Source of the DNA: Cupriavidus necator A5-1
GTDB taxonomy: Bacteria > Pseudomonadota > Gammaproteobacteria > Burkholderiales > Burkholderiaceae
DNA: 64,000 bases
Assembly: GCF_000744095.1 (NCBI RefSeq)
Contig: NZ_JQLI01000001.1
Location: forward strand, 2,046,001 to 2,110,000
Reading direction: 5' to 3'
Shown one piece after another: positions 8,757 through 18,024 of this stretch. The notes below the pieces were generated by a model. That model made no database searches and had not been told where the DNA came from. It worked only from the letters and a program-made list of their open reading frames with translations. Each line of letters opens with the position of its first letter. Position 1 is the first letter of the stretch. A program made the translations under genes and the position numbers.

Positions 8757-9458
8757 TGCGGCGATGATGGTGTTCCAGCTTTTCTGCTTTCGCACGGTGT
8801 CCGCTACAGCGGCAGAGCCGACTGGGAGCCGGCGCACCGGCGCTGGATCAGTGCCTTTGCATTCGACACCGTGTGGCAACAACTTGCCTTTGACGAATAT
8901 CGGCGCGCCATTGAGGATCGAGTCGCGCAATGCAGCCGTCTCGAAATCGCCTTGCGCGAAGCAGTGGTCAGCTGGCGCTTCTACCCGGCCGTACTGGGCT
9001 TGCAGGCCATGCGTGGCGTGCAGTTCACCACAGCGATCGGCATCCTCGCCGAGTTGGGCGATCTCTCGCGCTTCGTGCATCCGCGCCAACTGATGGCGTG
9101 GCTCGGCGTCACGCCCGCCGAGCACTCATCGGGGGAAAAACGGCGCCAGGGCAGCATCACCAAGAACGGCAATAGCTATGCAAGAAAGTTACTGATCGAA
9201 GCCGCCTGGAGTTACCGCCACCCGGCACGCGTGAGCCCCGAGATCCAACGCCGGCACGAAGGTATCCCCAAGGCTATCGTCGACCGGTCTTGGGACACCC
9301 AGGTGCGACTGTGCCGGCGCTATCGGAAACTAGCCGCGCGCGGCAAGAACCCCAACACTGCGGTAGTTGCGGTGGCCCGCGAACTGAGCGGGTTCATCTG
9401 GGACATCAGCCAGCTAGCCATGTCGCTAGCCGTGCCGAACGAAGCGCGGGCAGTGTAA
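8757..9458 (+). pseudogene. IS110-family transposase, C-terminal remnant
   Basis: From about 8757 the frame reads FLLSHGVRYSGRADWEPAHR and then a Transposase_20 domain: GLQAMRGVQFTTAIGILAEL, QLMAWLGVTPAEHSSG, GSITKNGNSYARKLLIEAAW and a KLAARGKNPNTAVVAVAREL end. The N-terminal DEDD domain is missing. It starts about 150 bp after the Cache gene terminator. It belongs to a different IS110 subgroup from the fragment at 4255, judging by the HGxxYxG...PAHRRW segment, so the two are not halves of one gene. Confidence 0.75.
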
Positions 9459-9642
9459 CCAGCGCGCGGTATCAACCTATCTGACACCCCATCGGTAGAG
9501 CCAGTTTCCTGAAGGCGGCGTAGCCCGGCACACGAGCAACCCGCGCGGAGGCTAAGCAATGGAGTTGATTCCGACTTGCGGCATTAGATAGCGGCAGGCT
9601 CATTGGGCGGACCTCTGTAATGCGGTAGCCAACCCGCGGATA

Positions 9643-9951
9643 TCAGATCCTATGTAGTGGGGAGACCGACGCACTGATGCCTAAAATCAGCGTATCAACT
9701 GGCTCAAAGGGGACGATGATCCGCGCCTCGTCGACGATCCGCTTGCAGCGTTCGTAATAGAGCTGGCCGGCCTCGGTGAGCTCCACCTTTCGCGTTGTCC
9801 GATGCAAAAGCCGTAGCCCGATTGCCTTCTCCAAAGCATTGATGCGCCTCGATAAGGTCGAGTTCGGTATGCCCGTCGCCTCGGCGGCGCCTCGAAAGCT
9901 ACGTATCTGGGCGACCTCGACAAACAAGGCCATGTCGTTCAGCAGTTCCAC
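9643..9951 (-). pseudogene. LysR-family regulator, truncated N-terminal part
   Basis: The first 78 residues are a normal LysR winged helix: MALFVEVAQIRSFRGAAEAT, PNSTLSRRINALEKAIGLRL and LTEAGQLYYERCKRIVDEAR. After about position 9715 the sequence is unrelated and the effector-binding domain (about 200 residues) is missing. It is divergent from the OYE operon starting at 10118, the usual place for its regulator, so the operon has probably lost LysR control. Confidence 0.75.
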
Positions 9952-10117
9952 GGTGATTGCGCCATTTATGGATCAATGATTGCCAATCTACCATCTTTAT
10001 CTCTCCCGTGAATCGATCCAAGATAGTACATCGCCTCTGCGTGCTGGGGCGGACGGTGGGCAAGCCGGTCTAGCGGCCCCCACGCTTCCGCACTTCTTTA
10101 CCCTCAAGGACTTCAAC

Positions 10118-11185
10118 ATGAGCAAGCTTCTCACCCCCGTTCGCATTGGTCGCTACGTTGCGGCAAACCGCCTCGTCATGGCCCCGATGACCCGGTCCCG
10201 CGCGGGCAACGACGGTGTTCCCAGCGACATGACCGTTACCTATTACGCCCAGCGTGCCAGCGCAGGCCTCATCATCTCGGAAGGCGTATTTCCGTCCGCC
10301 ATGGGTAAGGGCTACGTGCATACTCCCGGGATTGAGACGGAGGCCCAGGTTGCCGCATGGAAGAAGGTGACTGAGGCCGTGCACGCACGTGGCGGTCGCA
10401 TGTTCATGCAGTTGATGCATTGCGGCCGGGTCTCGCATCCTTCGTTGCTCGATGGCGCGACGCCCGTGGCCCCTTCTGCCATCAAGCCCGAGGGGCAGGC
10501 ATGGACGCCCGGTGGCCAAGTCGACTTCGTCACGCCCCGCGCACTGGGCCTCGGCGAGATCGCCGGCATCATCGATGAGTATCGCCAGGCCACCCGCCGG
10601 GCGATCGACGCGGGTTTCGACGGTGTGGAATTGCACGGCGCCTCCGGTTACCTGCCCGAACAATTCCTTTCGACGGGCAGCAACCAGCGCCAAGATCAAT
10701 ACGGTGGTTCCGTTGAAGGCCGCGCCAGATTCATGCTCGACGTGCTGGCCGCAATGGTCGCCGAGGCGGGCGCGGACCGTGTCGGCATCAAGATCTCTCC
10801 GGAGATGAACTACAACAGCATCACGGATGCCGTGCCGCAGGAAACCTACACCTATCTCGTCGACAAGCTTCGCGGAATGGGCCTGGCCTATCTGCATGTC
10901 GCCCTGTTCGGACCGAAGGTCGACTACCACGCGTTGCTGCGCCCGCTTTTCGACGGCGCATACCTGATCGGAAGCGGCTTGACGCAGGACAGCGCCGAAG
11001 CAGTGCTCGACGGGGGCAAGGCCGACGCCACCGTATTCGGCAGCGCGTTCCTTGCCAACCCTGACCTGCCGGAACGCTTCCGTCAAGGCGCCGCCCTCAA
11101 TGCGCCGGACCGAGATACGTTTTTTGCCCCGCCCACCGCCAAGGGATACATCGACTATCCGGTGCTGGCTGCCGAAGCAGTCTAA
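10118..11185 (+). CDS. Alkene reductase, Old Yellow Enzyme family (NemA-like)
   Basis: 355-residue FMN-dependent ene-reductase that would reduce activated C=C bonds or nitro groups with NAD(P)H. Typical segments are RLVMAPMTRSRA, FMQLMHCGRVSHP, LHGASGYLPEQFL, QDQYGGSVEGRARF and the C-terminal LIGSGL and ANPDLPERF. The proton-donor Tyr (Y178) and substrate-binding His (H173) are present, but the partner Asn or His three residues after the His is Ser (S176), which may change substrate choice. AAGGA lies 6 nt before the ATG at 10118. It leads an operon with the pirin and hydrolase genes. Confidence 0.9.
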   Translation: MSKLLTPVRIGRYVAANRLVMAPMTRSRAGNDGVPSDMTVTYYAQRASAGLIISEGVFPSAMGKGYVHTPGIETEAQVAAWKKVTEAVHARGGRMFMQLMHCGRVSHPSLLDGATPVAPSAIKPEGQAWTPGGQVDFVTPRALGLGEIAGIIDEYRQATRRAIDAGFDGVELHGASGYLPEQFLSTGSNQRQDQYGGSVEGRARFMLDVLAAMVAEAGADRVGIKISPEMNYNSITDAVPQETYTYLVDKLRGMGLAYLHVALFGPKVDYHALLRPLFDGAYLIGSGLTQDSAEAVLDGGKADATVFGSAFLANPDLPERFRQGAALNAPDRDTFFAPPTAKGYIDYPVLAAEAV

Positions 11186-11195
11186 GGAGTCAATC

Positions 11196-12020
11196 ATGAC
11201 CACCACCGCCCGCATGCAACGCGCTAACCGCGGAAGCCATTTCCGGGCATACCGCCTGCATGGCGCAGATCCGGCGCTACTTGATCCCTTCATGGGAATC
11301 GACCATGCGTGGATGAGCGCTCCAACGTTTCCGCCGCATCCACACGCCGGCTTCTCCGCGGTCACCTATCTGTTCCTCGATTCAGAAACAGGCATTGCCA
11401 ATCGCGATTCGTTGGGCAATAGCGTGTTGATCGAGCCGGGAGGCCTGCATTGGACCGCAGCCGGGCGTGGTGTGATCCATGAAGAGAACCCTGCCGTATT
11501 CGGAAGTACAACCCACCTTCTGCAGATCTTCGTCAATCTCCCTAGGGAACGTCAGGAAGCCGCGCCGTTTGCGCTGACCCTGGCGCCCCAGGACGTGCCG
11601 GTGGTGCAGCAACCCGGTGCGCGTATCCGAATTCCCTTGGGGAGCTTCGGTGACGCGCGCTCCCCGCTGGTACCGCCGACCGATGTCACCTTGCTCGATA
11701 TCTCGCTGGACGCAGGTGCAACGCTAGACCTGCCTTTGCCGGTGGGACATCAAGCCTTCGTCATGCCGATCTTCGGAAGCGCGGAACTCGATGGAGAGAC
11801 CTTCGGACTGGACAGCCTCGATGTGCCGATCCTTGCTGCCAAGACTGAAGCGACGACATTCAAGCTCACCGGAAGGCACGGCGGAGCCAAGGTCGCAGTG
11901 TTCATCGGCCGCCCGTTGCATCAACCCGTTCTTTCGAATGGCCCCATGGCTTTTGCGAGCCAGGAGAGTCTGTCCGCAGCAACCGCCGCTTATCACCGTG
12001 GCGATCTGGGAAGCCTGTGA
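11196..12020 (+). CDS. Pirin family protein
   Basis: About 274 residues forming a bicupin. Metal-binding motifs are visible in the N-terminal cupin: PPHPHAGFSAVTYLF and LHWTAAGRGVIHEE, giving the His-His-His-Glu set. Bacterial pirins include quercetin dioxygenases and redox-responsive modulators of metabolism; which role applies here is unknown. TAAGGAGT precedes the ATG and overlaps the OYE stop region, so the two genes are co-transcribed (10-bp gap). It sits between OYE and the isochorismatase-like hydrolase. Confidence 0.85.
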   Translation: MTTTARMQRANRGSHFRAYRLHGADPALLDPFMGIDHAWMSAPTFPPHPHAGFSAVTYLFLDSETGIANRDSLGNSVLIEPGGLHWTAAGRGVIHEENPAVFGSTTHLLQIFVNLPRERQEAAPFALTLAPQDVPVVQQPGARIRIPLGSFGDARSPLVPPTDVTLLDISLDAGATLDLPLPVGHQAFVMPIFGSAELDGETFGLDSLDVPILAAKTEATTFKLTGRHGGAKVAVFIGRPLHQPVLSNGPMAFASQESLSAATAAYHRGDLGSL

Positions 12021-12074
12021 GAGCTGCCCAAACATCCGGGGTCTATGCCCCATTAAAAATGTAGGAGATTCATC

Positions 12075-12680
12075 ATGAAGGTTGAACGATTCACGGCCGA
12101 AAATAGCGCCTTGCTGCTGATTGACCACCAGGTTGGCACGATGAAGCTGATCAAGAACATCGACCACGAACTTGCAGCCAGGCAGTCGATCGCGTTGGCC
12201 AAGATGGCAAAGATCCTGAATCTGCCCGTCGTGATCACGTCGAGCCAGGAAGACCGGGCCCAAGGCCCGATTCTTCCGGAGATCGCTCAGATCCTGCCGC
12301 AGGAACACGCGGCCCGGATCAAGCGCCCCGGCGTGGTGAACGCGTGGGCCTATCCAGACTTCCGCAATGCGGTGCTCGCCACCGGGCGGAAGAACCTGAT
12401 CATGGCAGGCGTTACCACCGACGTCTGCCTGATCTTCCCGTCGATCGACGCTGCGCTCGAAGGCTTTGCGGTTCAGGCGGTGATGGATGCCTCGGGATCG
12501 CCCAGTGAGCTTTCCGAAGAGTTCTCGCGCCAACGGATGCATGACGCAGGCGTTGTACTCACTGCTACCAACACGCTCATGGCGGAAATCGCGCAGGACT
12601 GGTCGACGCCTGCTGGCCAACAGTTGATCGGCTTGTTGTTCAGCGATGTGTTCCCGGCTCTCGGCGCCAGCATCTCCTGA
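12075..12680 (+). CDS. Isochorismatase-like cysteine hydrolase (YcaC type)
   Basis: 201 residues. The Asp-Lys-Cys triad can be placed at D17 (LLLIDHQ), K83 (RIKRPG) and C118 (AGVTTDVC). The YcaC-like features TSSQEDRAQGPILPEI and NLIMAGVTTDVCLIFPSIDA are clear. Family members cleave amides, imides or vinyl ethers; the substrate is unknown. AGGAG sits 7 nt before the ATG. It is the last gene of the OYE-pirin-hydrolase operon, followed by two hairpins. Confidence 0.85.
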   Translation: MKVERFTAENSALLLIDHQVGTMKLIKNIDHELAARQSIALAKMAKILNLPVVITSSQEDRAQGPILPEIAQILPQEHAARIKRPGVVNAWAYPDFRNAVLATGRKNLIMAGVTTDVCLIFPSIDAALEGFAVQAVMDASGSPSELSEEFSRQRMHDAGVVLTATNTLMAEIAQDWSTPAGQQLIGLLFSDVFPALGASIS

Positions 12681-12695
12681 AGCCGAAGCCCGAAC

Positions 12696-12729
12696 CTGTC
12701 GACCGAAGCGAGTCGCGTTCGGTCGACAG
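12696..12729. repeat. 12-bp perfect inverted repeat
   Basis: CTGTCGACCGAA (12696-12707) and TTCGGTCGACAG (12718-12729) are perfect complements separated by GCGAGTCGCG. It lies just after the hydrolase gene. It may be part of a double terminator with the next hairpin, or a protein-binding site. Confidence 0.6.
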
Positions 12730-12734
12730 CACGG

Positions 12735-12761
12735 GCCCCGCTAGCCATGCGGGGCTGGTTT
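12735..12761 (+). terminator. Probable terminator of the OYE operon
   Basis: GCCCCGC (12735-12741) pairs with GCGGGGC (12749-12755) around a 7-nt loop and is followed by TGGTTT. The T-tract is short, so efficiency is uncertain. It sits 55 bp after the hydrolase stop. Confidence 0.55.
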
Positions 12762-12849
12762 AATCAACCAAAGAATCATTCTTCTCCACGAGATCTCTTC
12801 AACCGACCATACTCGGCCGTAAGCGAAATCTCATGAGCGATCCCTCTCC

Positions 12850-13974
12850 ATGAACGCCCCTCACGCGCGAATCGTCATCGTCGGTGGCTCACTTGCCGGT
12901 CTCACGCTTGCGTTGGCTTGCGCAGCAAGGGGCGTGCCGGTTCATGTTGTCGAGCGCTCGGCCCGCCGCGTGCAAGGTGGCGACAGTCTGAGTGTAGATC
13001 TTGCGGCGCTGGCAGCGACTGTCGGTCACGATCCGCGTTCGCATCCCATATTGCCCGTCGTACCCGCCTATCGTGATCGTCATCTGACCACCTGGCCGGC
13101 GCTGTATTCGTGGCTGCATGACCGCGCTGGCGAAACGCCGGGCATTCTCATTGAGGAAGGAAATTCCGTCGCATCGGTTGCAAACCTGGGTGATCGCGCG
13201 CGACTCCTCTTTTCGGACGGAACGGAAATAGTTGCCGACGCGGTGATTGGCGCTGACGGGTACCATAGCACTGTTCGCCAGGCCATCGCGCCAGATGCGC
13301 CCCTTGCACGCCATGCGGGTTACGTTGTGTGGCGGGGTCTGATTGATGAGCAGGTGCTCGGGCGACCCATCCCGTTGCCCTCGACCGGCGGATTGTGGAT
13401 TGAATTTGTTGAGGGATATCGGTTGGTCGCCGCGGTGCTTCCGGGCCGCGATGGATCTCTCGAAGTCGGTCACCGCCAGGTCACCTTTGCATGGTTCGAT
13501 GTGCACCGGGAAGCGTTGCTCCGCCGCACCAATCGGCTGACCGCAGATGGGTACCTAGTGGGGACACTGGGGCGCGGAACAATTGACGCCGAGGTCCGCG
13601 AGGAGTTGCTTGCACTTGTTCCGAGGCTTTGGCCCGCGACATGGGCAGAAGCGGTGGGTGTCGGAATCCGCTCGACAGACGTACTGAGTGGCGCCCCTAT
13701 CGCTGAATATGAACCGTCGCGGCTATCGGCCGGCCGGTTGGCGATCGTGGGTGACGCCGCCCATGTCGTCTCACCCATGACTGGACGTGGCTTTGCGACT
13801 GGCGTAGAGGACGCAGCAGTCCTCTCGCGATTACTCGCTGACCAGCACGTCGGCGAACCGGTCTCTGCGCCCCTCGCGCGTTACGAAGCAGCAAGACTTC
13901 CTTTCGTCCGTGCGCTGGTGAATCATTCAAGGCGAATCAGCGCGGACTATCTTCGCTACGGAAGAGGGCCATGA
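12850..13974 (+). CDS. FAD-dependent monooxygenase (PHBH/salicylate hydroxylase-like)
   Basis: 374 residues with the three flavin hydroxylase motifs: the N-terminal dinucleotide fold IVIVGGSLAGLTLAL, the DG motif GADGYHSTVRQAI and the GD motif LAIVGDAAHVVSPMTGRG. These enzymes hydroxylate small aromatic or related substrates with NAD(P)H and O2; the substrate is not evident. The gene follows the OYE operon on the same strand after the two hairpins, so it likely has its own promoter. The downstream gene on the other strand is a frameshifted ABM monooxygenase. Confidence 0.85.
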   Translation: MNAPHARIVIVGGSLAGLTLALACAARGVPVHVVERSARRVQGGDSLSVDLAALAATVGHDPRSHPILPVVPAYRDRHLTTWPALYSWLHDRAGETPGILIEEGNSVASVANLGDRARLLFSDGTEIVADAVIGADGYHSTVRQAIAPDAPLARHAGYVVWRGLIDEQVLGRPIPLPSTGGLWIEFVEGYRLVAAVLPGRDGSLEVGHRQVTFAWFDVHREALLRRTNRLTADGYLVGTLGRGTIDAEVREELLALVPRLWPATWAEAVGVGIRSTDVLSGAPIAEYEPSRLSAGRLAIVGDAAHVVSPMTGRGFATGVEDAAVLSRLLADQHVGEPVSAPLARYEAARLPFVRALVNHSRRISADYLRYGRGP

Positions 13975-14068
13975 TCGGCACCGCCGGTCGCATGCGATCT
14001 CAACCATCCACCGCCAACATGGCTCCTCGATCCCGGGGGCCTGATTGGGTCCATCTTCCAAGCCAAGC

Positions 14069-14405
14069 CTACTCGGAACCTTCGATGGTTCTCACGACGC
14101 GGCAGTGAACGGCATTCGGCTTCAGCGATGGATCCACGGCGCGAATAGCCGCTTGCAGGCGTTCGCTCGCCCTCAGGATCTTCGGTGAAGCCTCGGAAAG
14201 AAGCCTCGTCCTCCCACTGCGCGTAATTGATTACATGGCGCCGATCGTGGCTGGCGTGGAAAGTCGAGGACATAAAATCGGGCCTGCGACGGACCCAGCG
14301 CTCGACCTCGCCAACGATCGCGGCGATCAGCGCGTCCTGTTTCTCGGCGCTCACATCGAAACGCACGATTTGGGTAAAGGTGTCGTCTTCCTTAATTTCC
14401 ACCAT
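14069..14405 (-). pseudogene. Antibiotic biosynthesis monooxygenase (ABM) domain protein, frameshifted
   Basis: The start MVEIKEDDTFTQIVRFDVSA at 14405 follows a purine-rich site. The ABM domain runs through RPDFMSSTFHASHDRRHVIN then YAQWEDEASFRGF. The original frame then goes out of register, while a neighbouring frame continues with ERLQAAIRAVDPSLKPNAVH and CRVVRTIEGSE and stops at 14069, which is the normal end of this family. A frameshift near 14165-14190 therefore splits the gene. Either it is a pseudogene or the read has an error. ABM proteins are small heme- or quinone-related monooxygenases. Confidence 0.65.
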
Positions 14406-14510
14406 GCTCTCACCTCTGCAACGCAAAGTTTTTTCGGCATCGTTAGTTTTGCTGTGGCACCTACGTGCTGGCCTACTCAAGGCCAACATAGCCGCTGCGC
14501 GCGATGCCTG

Positions 14511-14846
14511 CTATAGGACGTCGCCTGAAAAACGGCCGATGTCCCTTATCAGACTCGAACCAGTCATTGTTGCCGACGGTGGCCGCCCGAACGCTTGGCG
14601 CAGCTTGCCCTTGGCCCGCTCGAGCGTGGCGCGACGCTCCTTGGGCAGGTTACGGCCGGCGCGATTGATGTAGAAGTTGAGCATCGACATCGCCGACTGG
14701 AAAGCCGTGCCCTTGCGGCGCCGGCTGCTCGTCGCGGAACGCTTGAGCGAGGCGGCGATCTCCTCGGGATTGTCCGAGGCGAAAAGATGCGGTTCGAGGT
14801 CCAGCGCGTTGCTGTGCACGGTCACATCCCGCGACCAGCGCCGCAC
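14511..14846 (-). pseudogene. DUF3175 protein, copy 1, frameshifted near its N-terminus
   Basis: The body (RWSRDVTVHSNALDLEPHLF, ASDNPEEIAASLKRSATSSR, FQSAMSMLNFYINRAGRNLP) is almost identical to the intact copy at 28856-29191. Upstream on the same strand an ATG near 14910 opens with MAATKSPRRPAKRR, matching the start of copy 2, but one base is missing near 14855 (GGCGCAGGAAGG here, GGCGCCAGGAACG in copy 2) and the reading frame is lost. The C-terminus also runs past the normal stop. DUF3175 proteins are small, basic and of unknown role. Confidence 0.65.
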
Positions 14847-14960
14847 CTTCCTGCGCCTTTATTCGCGCGGCGCTTTGCTGGTCGGCGCGGGGATTTCGTG
14901 GCAGCCATCTCACGTTTCTCCTACAGCTTCATCGGCATCCGTTAAGCGTAGGCAAGTTTT
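14589..14960. repeat. Segmental duplication, copy 1 (DUF3175 and upstream region)
   Basis: This segment matches 28869-29240 in the same orientation. By eye fewer than ten bases differ over the first 250 bp; similarity is lower but clear further on, including TCGGCATCC and AAGCGTAGGCAA in the region upstream of the gene. The two copies are 14.3 kb apart. Confidence 0.8.
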
Positions 14961-15101
14961 TGCCATGCTGGCCGTTTCGGGGGCTGAGCCAGCGGCATGA
15001 AAGAAGCGGCACAAGCGGCACAGCAGCAACGTCATTGTTTGCTTTCCCGGCCGAGCGCGAGCGTCTTGGTCGGCTCCGATTCAGAGCGCTATGCTGAATA
15101 G

Positions 15102-17588
15102 ATGGCACGAGACGCTCTCGATCAGTACCGCAGCAAGCGGGATTTCCAAAGCACCGCGGAGCTGTCCGCACGCAGCCGGGCGCACCGTAGAAATGCAAAA
15201 CCGCTTCGCTTCGTGGTGCAAAAGCACTGGGCCCGGCGCCTGCACTATGACTTCCGGCTTGAACTCGATGGGGTGCTGTTGAGCTGGACCATTCCAAAAG
15301 GCCCAAGCTTCGATCCCTCGGAGAAGCGGATCGCTATCCATGTTGAGGACCATCCCGTCGAATATGCCGCCTTCGAGGGCACGATCCCCCCAAAGCAATA
15401 TGGCGCGGGTTCGGTCATCGTCTGGGACAACGGGACGTGGGAGCCCATTGGCGAGCCCCATGACGGCATGACAGCCGGCAAGCTGGGATTTCGGTTACAT
15501 GGTCAGAAGCTGGCGGGTCGATGGGAGCTGGTCCGCATTTCCAAACCGGGCGACGCCAGCGACCAATGGATACTGTTCAAAAAGCGTGACGAATGGGCCC
15601 GGCCGCTGGCCGAGTTCGATGTCATCACCGCTTTTCCGGACAGCGTCGTTGCGCATCCGCTGGGGCCGCTGGAGCCGTTAGGCGCAGTCAAGGGGCAAAC
15701 TGCAGGCAGTGAGTCGGACTTGAGCGGCGCGGTGCCAGCGCAAACGCCGGCCCGCCTTTCGCCGCAGCTGGCGACGCCAACCTCGACGCTGCCGACGGGC
15801 GAGGGCTGGATTATTGAAACGAAGTTCGACGGATACCGCATGCTTGCCAAAATCGTCGACGCCAAAGTGCATCTCATCACTCGCGGCGGTCACGACTGGA
15901 CCCGCAGGCTCCAGAGCCTTGCGCGGGAGCTGGAGAAGCTGGACATCTCGGAAGGGTGGCTCGACGGCGAGATTGTGGTCCTGCGTGATGGTTTGCCGGA
16001 CTTCAACGCCTTGCAAAATGCGATGGACGGCCGCAACAGCGACGCGGTGGTCTACTTTGCCTTTGACATTCCTTACTGGGAGGGGCGCGATTTGCGCCGT
16101 GTGCCGCTCGGCGCGCGGCGTTCCCACCTGGCCCGGCTCATCGAAGGCAAGTCCGAGCGGGTGCGCTTCAGCGAAAGCTTCGATGCACCGGCGGCGCAGG
16201 TTTTCGAGGCGGCATGCAAACTTGGGCTGGAAGGCCTCATTCTGAAGCGGGCGGATTCCGCGTACACCTCGACGCGAAGCCCGAACTGGCTCAAGGCGAA
16301 GTGCAGGCTGCGCCAGGAATTTGTGATTTGGGGCTACTCGGATCGCGAGGGGGCACCTGAAGAAGTCGGCGGCCTTCTGCTCGCCGTGTACGACCAGGGC
16401 GAACTGCGCCATGTCGGCAACGTCGGCACGGGCTGGGACAGCAAGACGGCTGCCGCGCTTCGGGCCAGGCTGGCGAAGTTGCAGACCGATTCACCTGCCA
16501 TCCCGGTAGCGCAGATCAAGCGTAGCCGCTGGGGACGCGGCAAGCCTGTCGCTCCGCACTGGGTCAGGCCCACGCTCGTTGCAGACGTGGAGTTCGCCGA
16601 GTGGACACCTGATGGCCAGGTTCGCGCGGCCTCGTTCAAGGGCTTGCGCAATGAGACGCCGGCAAGCGAGATTCGCAGGGAAGAAGTTGCGCCGGTCGAC
16701 ACCTCGGGGCGACACGGCGGTGTCAAGGTCACCCATCCGGATCGATTGATCGATCCATCGAGTGGCATCAAGAAGGTTGATCTCGTGCGGTACTACGAGA
16801 GCGTGGCTGTCTGGATGCTGCCACATCTCGCGGCGCGCCCGGTTGCGCTGCTGCGCGCACCAGACGGCATTGCGGGCGAGCTCTTCTTCCAGAAGCATGT
16901 CGAAGCGACGGCCCTGCCGGGGCTCACCAGGCATCCGGCATCGCTATGGCTCGGCCATGGCGCCTTGCTCAGTGTGGACTCCCCCGAAGCCATCATTGCG
17001 GCGGCGCAACTGAACGTCGTCGAGTTTCACACGTGGAATTCGACGGTTTCCCGCCTTGAGTGTCCGGATCGGGTGGTGTTCGATCTCGATCCCGGAGAAG
17101 GCGTACTGTGGCAGCACATCCAGGAGGCCGCACTGCTGGTGCAGACCTTATTGAGTGAACTGGGATTGCGGGCCTGGCTCAAGACCAGTGGGGGTAAGGG
17201 CCTGCACGTTGTCGTGCCACTGGCACCCAAACTGGACTATGACACGGTCAAGGACTTCTCACGAGCCGCCGTTCGTCATCTCGCCAGGGCCATTCCGCAA
17301 CGGTTCGTCGCCAAGTCCGGGGCCGGCAATCGTATCGGCAAGATCTTCGTTGACTATCTGCGCAATGGCATCGGCCATACGACGGCGGCCGCATTCTCCG
17401 CGCGGGCGCGGCCCGGCATGGGGGTGTCGATGCCGATATCATGGGAGCAACTGCTGCAGCTCAAGAGTGCGGATCAGTGGAACGTGCGAAACGCCCGTGA
17501 ACATCTCAGTTTCCAGGCCACGGATCCCTGGAATGACTTCTGGTCAACTCTTCAGGATTTGACTGAAGCGATCGAGCGTCTAAGCTGA
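15102..17588 (+). CDS. ligD: DNA ligase D (PE-ligase-polymerase)
   Basis: 828 residues in the order 3'-phosphoesterase, ATP-dependent ligase, primase-polymerase. PE domain about 30-165 with KHWARRLHYDFRLELDGVLL; ligase about 230-520 with the nucleotidyl-lysine motif ETKFDGYRML (K241) and GLEGLILKRADSAY; polymerase about 550-828 with FDLDPGEG and WLKTSGGKGLHVVVPL. LigD repairs double-strand breaks by non-homologous end joining with Ku. No Ku gene lies in this window. A broken DUF3175 gene precedes it on the other strand. Length and domain order fit the Pseudomonas and Burkholderia type. Confidence 0.95.
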   Translation: MARDALDQYRSKRDFQSTAELSARSRAHRRNAKPLRFVVQKHWARRLHYDFRLELDGVLLSWTIPKGPSFDPSEKRIAIHVEDHPVEYAAFEGTIPPKQYGAGSVIVWDNGTWEPIGEPHDGMTAGKLGFRLHGQKLAGRWELVRISKPGDASDQWILFKKRDEWARPLAEFDVITAFPDSVVAHPLGPLEPLGAVKGQTAGSESDLSGAVPAQTPARLSPQLATPTSTLPTGEGWIIETKFDGYRMLAKIVDAKVHLITRGGHDWTRRLQSLARELEKLDISEGWLDGEIVVLRDGLPDFNALQNAMDGRNSDAVVYFAFDIPYWEGRDLRRVPLGARRSHLARLIEGKSERVRFSESFDAPAAQVFEAACKLGLEGLILKRADSAYTSTRSPNWLKAKCRLRQEFVIWGYSDREGAPEEVGGLLLAVYDQGELRHVGNVGTGWDSKTAAALRARLAKLQTDSPAIPVAQIKRSRWGRGKPVAPHWVRPTLVADVEFAEWTPDGQVRAASFKGLRNETPASEIRREEVAPVDTSGRHGGVKVTHPDRLIDPSSGIKKVDLVRYYESVAVWMLPHLAARPVALLRAPDGIAGELFFQKHVEATALPGLTRHPASLWLGHGALLSVDSPEAIIAAAQLNVVEFHTWNSTVSRLECPDRVVFDLDPGEGVLWQHIQEAALLVQTLLSELGLRAWLKTSGGKGLHVVVPLAPKLDYDTVKDFSRAAVRHLARAIPQRFVAKSGAGNRIGKIFVDYLRNGIGHTTAAAFSARARPGMGVSMPISWEQLLQLKSADQWNVRNAREHLSFQATDPWNDFWSTLQDLTEAIERLS

Positions 17589-18024
17589 CGCATTGATACA
17601 CCTTCGTTCAGGCCCGCCACGTCATCGCCGGCAGCGCGCGGGTGCGGCGGCATTGCCCGGCCCCGGTTTCCATTCCGCACTGGTTGGCCTCAAGGCAGTG
17701 GCGCATCGCTTCCAGCAGGCTGCCGTGAATTGGGTCTGGGCGCTGGCGACTATCCGCTGAACCAGTCGGACAAGGCCATCCGTTCACCGGCCCGCACGCT
17801 CAGGGGCTGCACGACGATTTTGACCTTTCTGCGCGCGCCGCCGGCCGACAGAGCCGGATTTCACGGTGATTGGCGAAATGGCCGGCCGTATTGATGATGC
17901 CAATCGCCGTCAGGCATTCGCCAGGATGCGCGACAGGAAGGCAGTCCTTTCGTCGGCGGTGCGGGGCACCCGCGTGTGGCGTAAAGAACCAGTCGGTCCA
18001 ACAATCTTCATCGGGCACCAGCAC
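17589..18024. other. Gene-free stretch between ligD and the GntR gene
   Basis: No supported gene. A minus-strand frame of 74 residues abuts the GntR stop but has no family features. The stretch separates two convergent genes; no strong terminator hairpin was recognised. Confidence 0.35.

Noticed and set aside
17800-18024. Small minus-strand frame abutting the GntR stop
   Set aside because: No ribosome-binding site or family features; odd residue mix.
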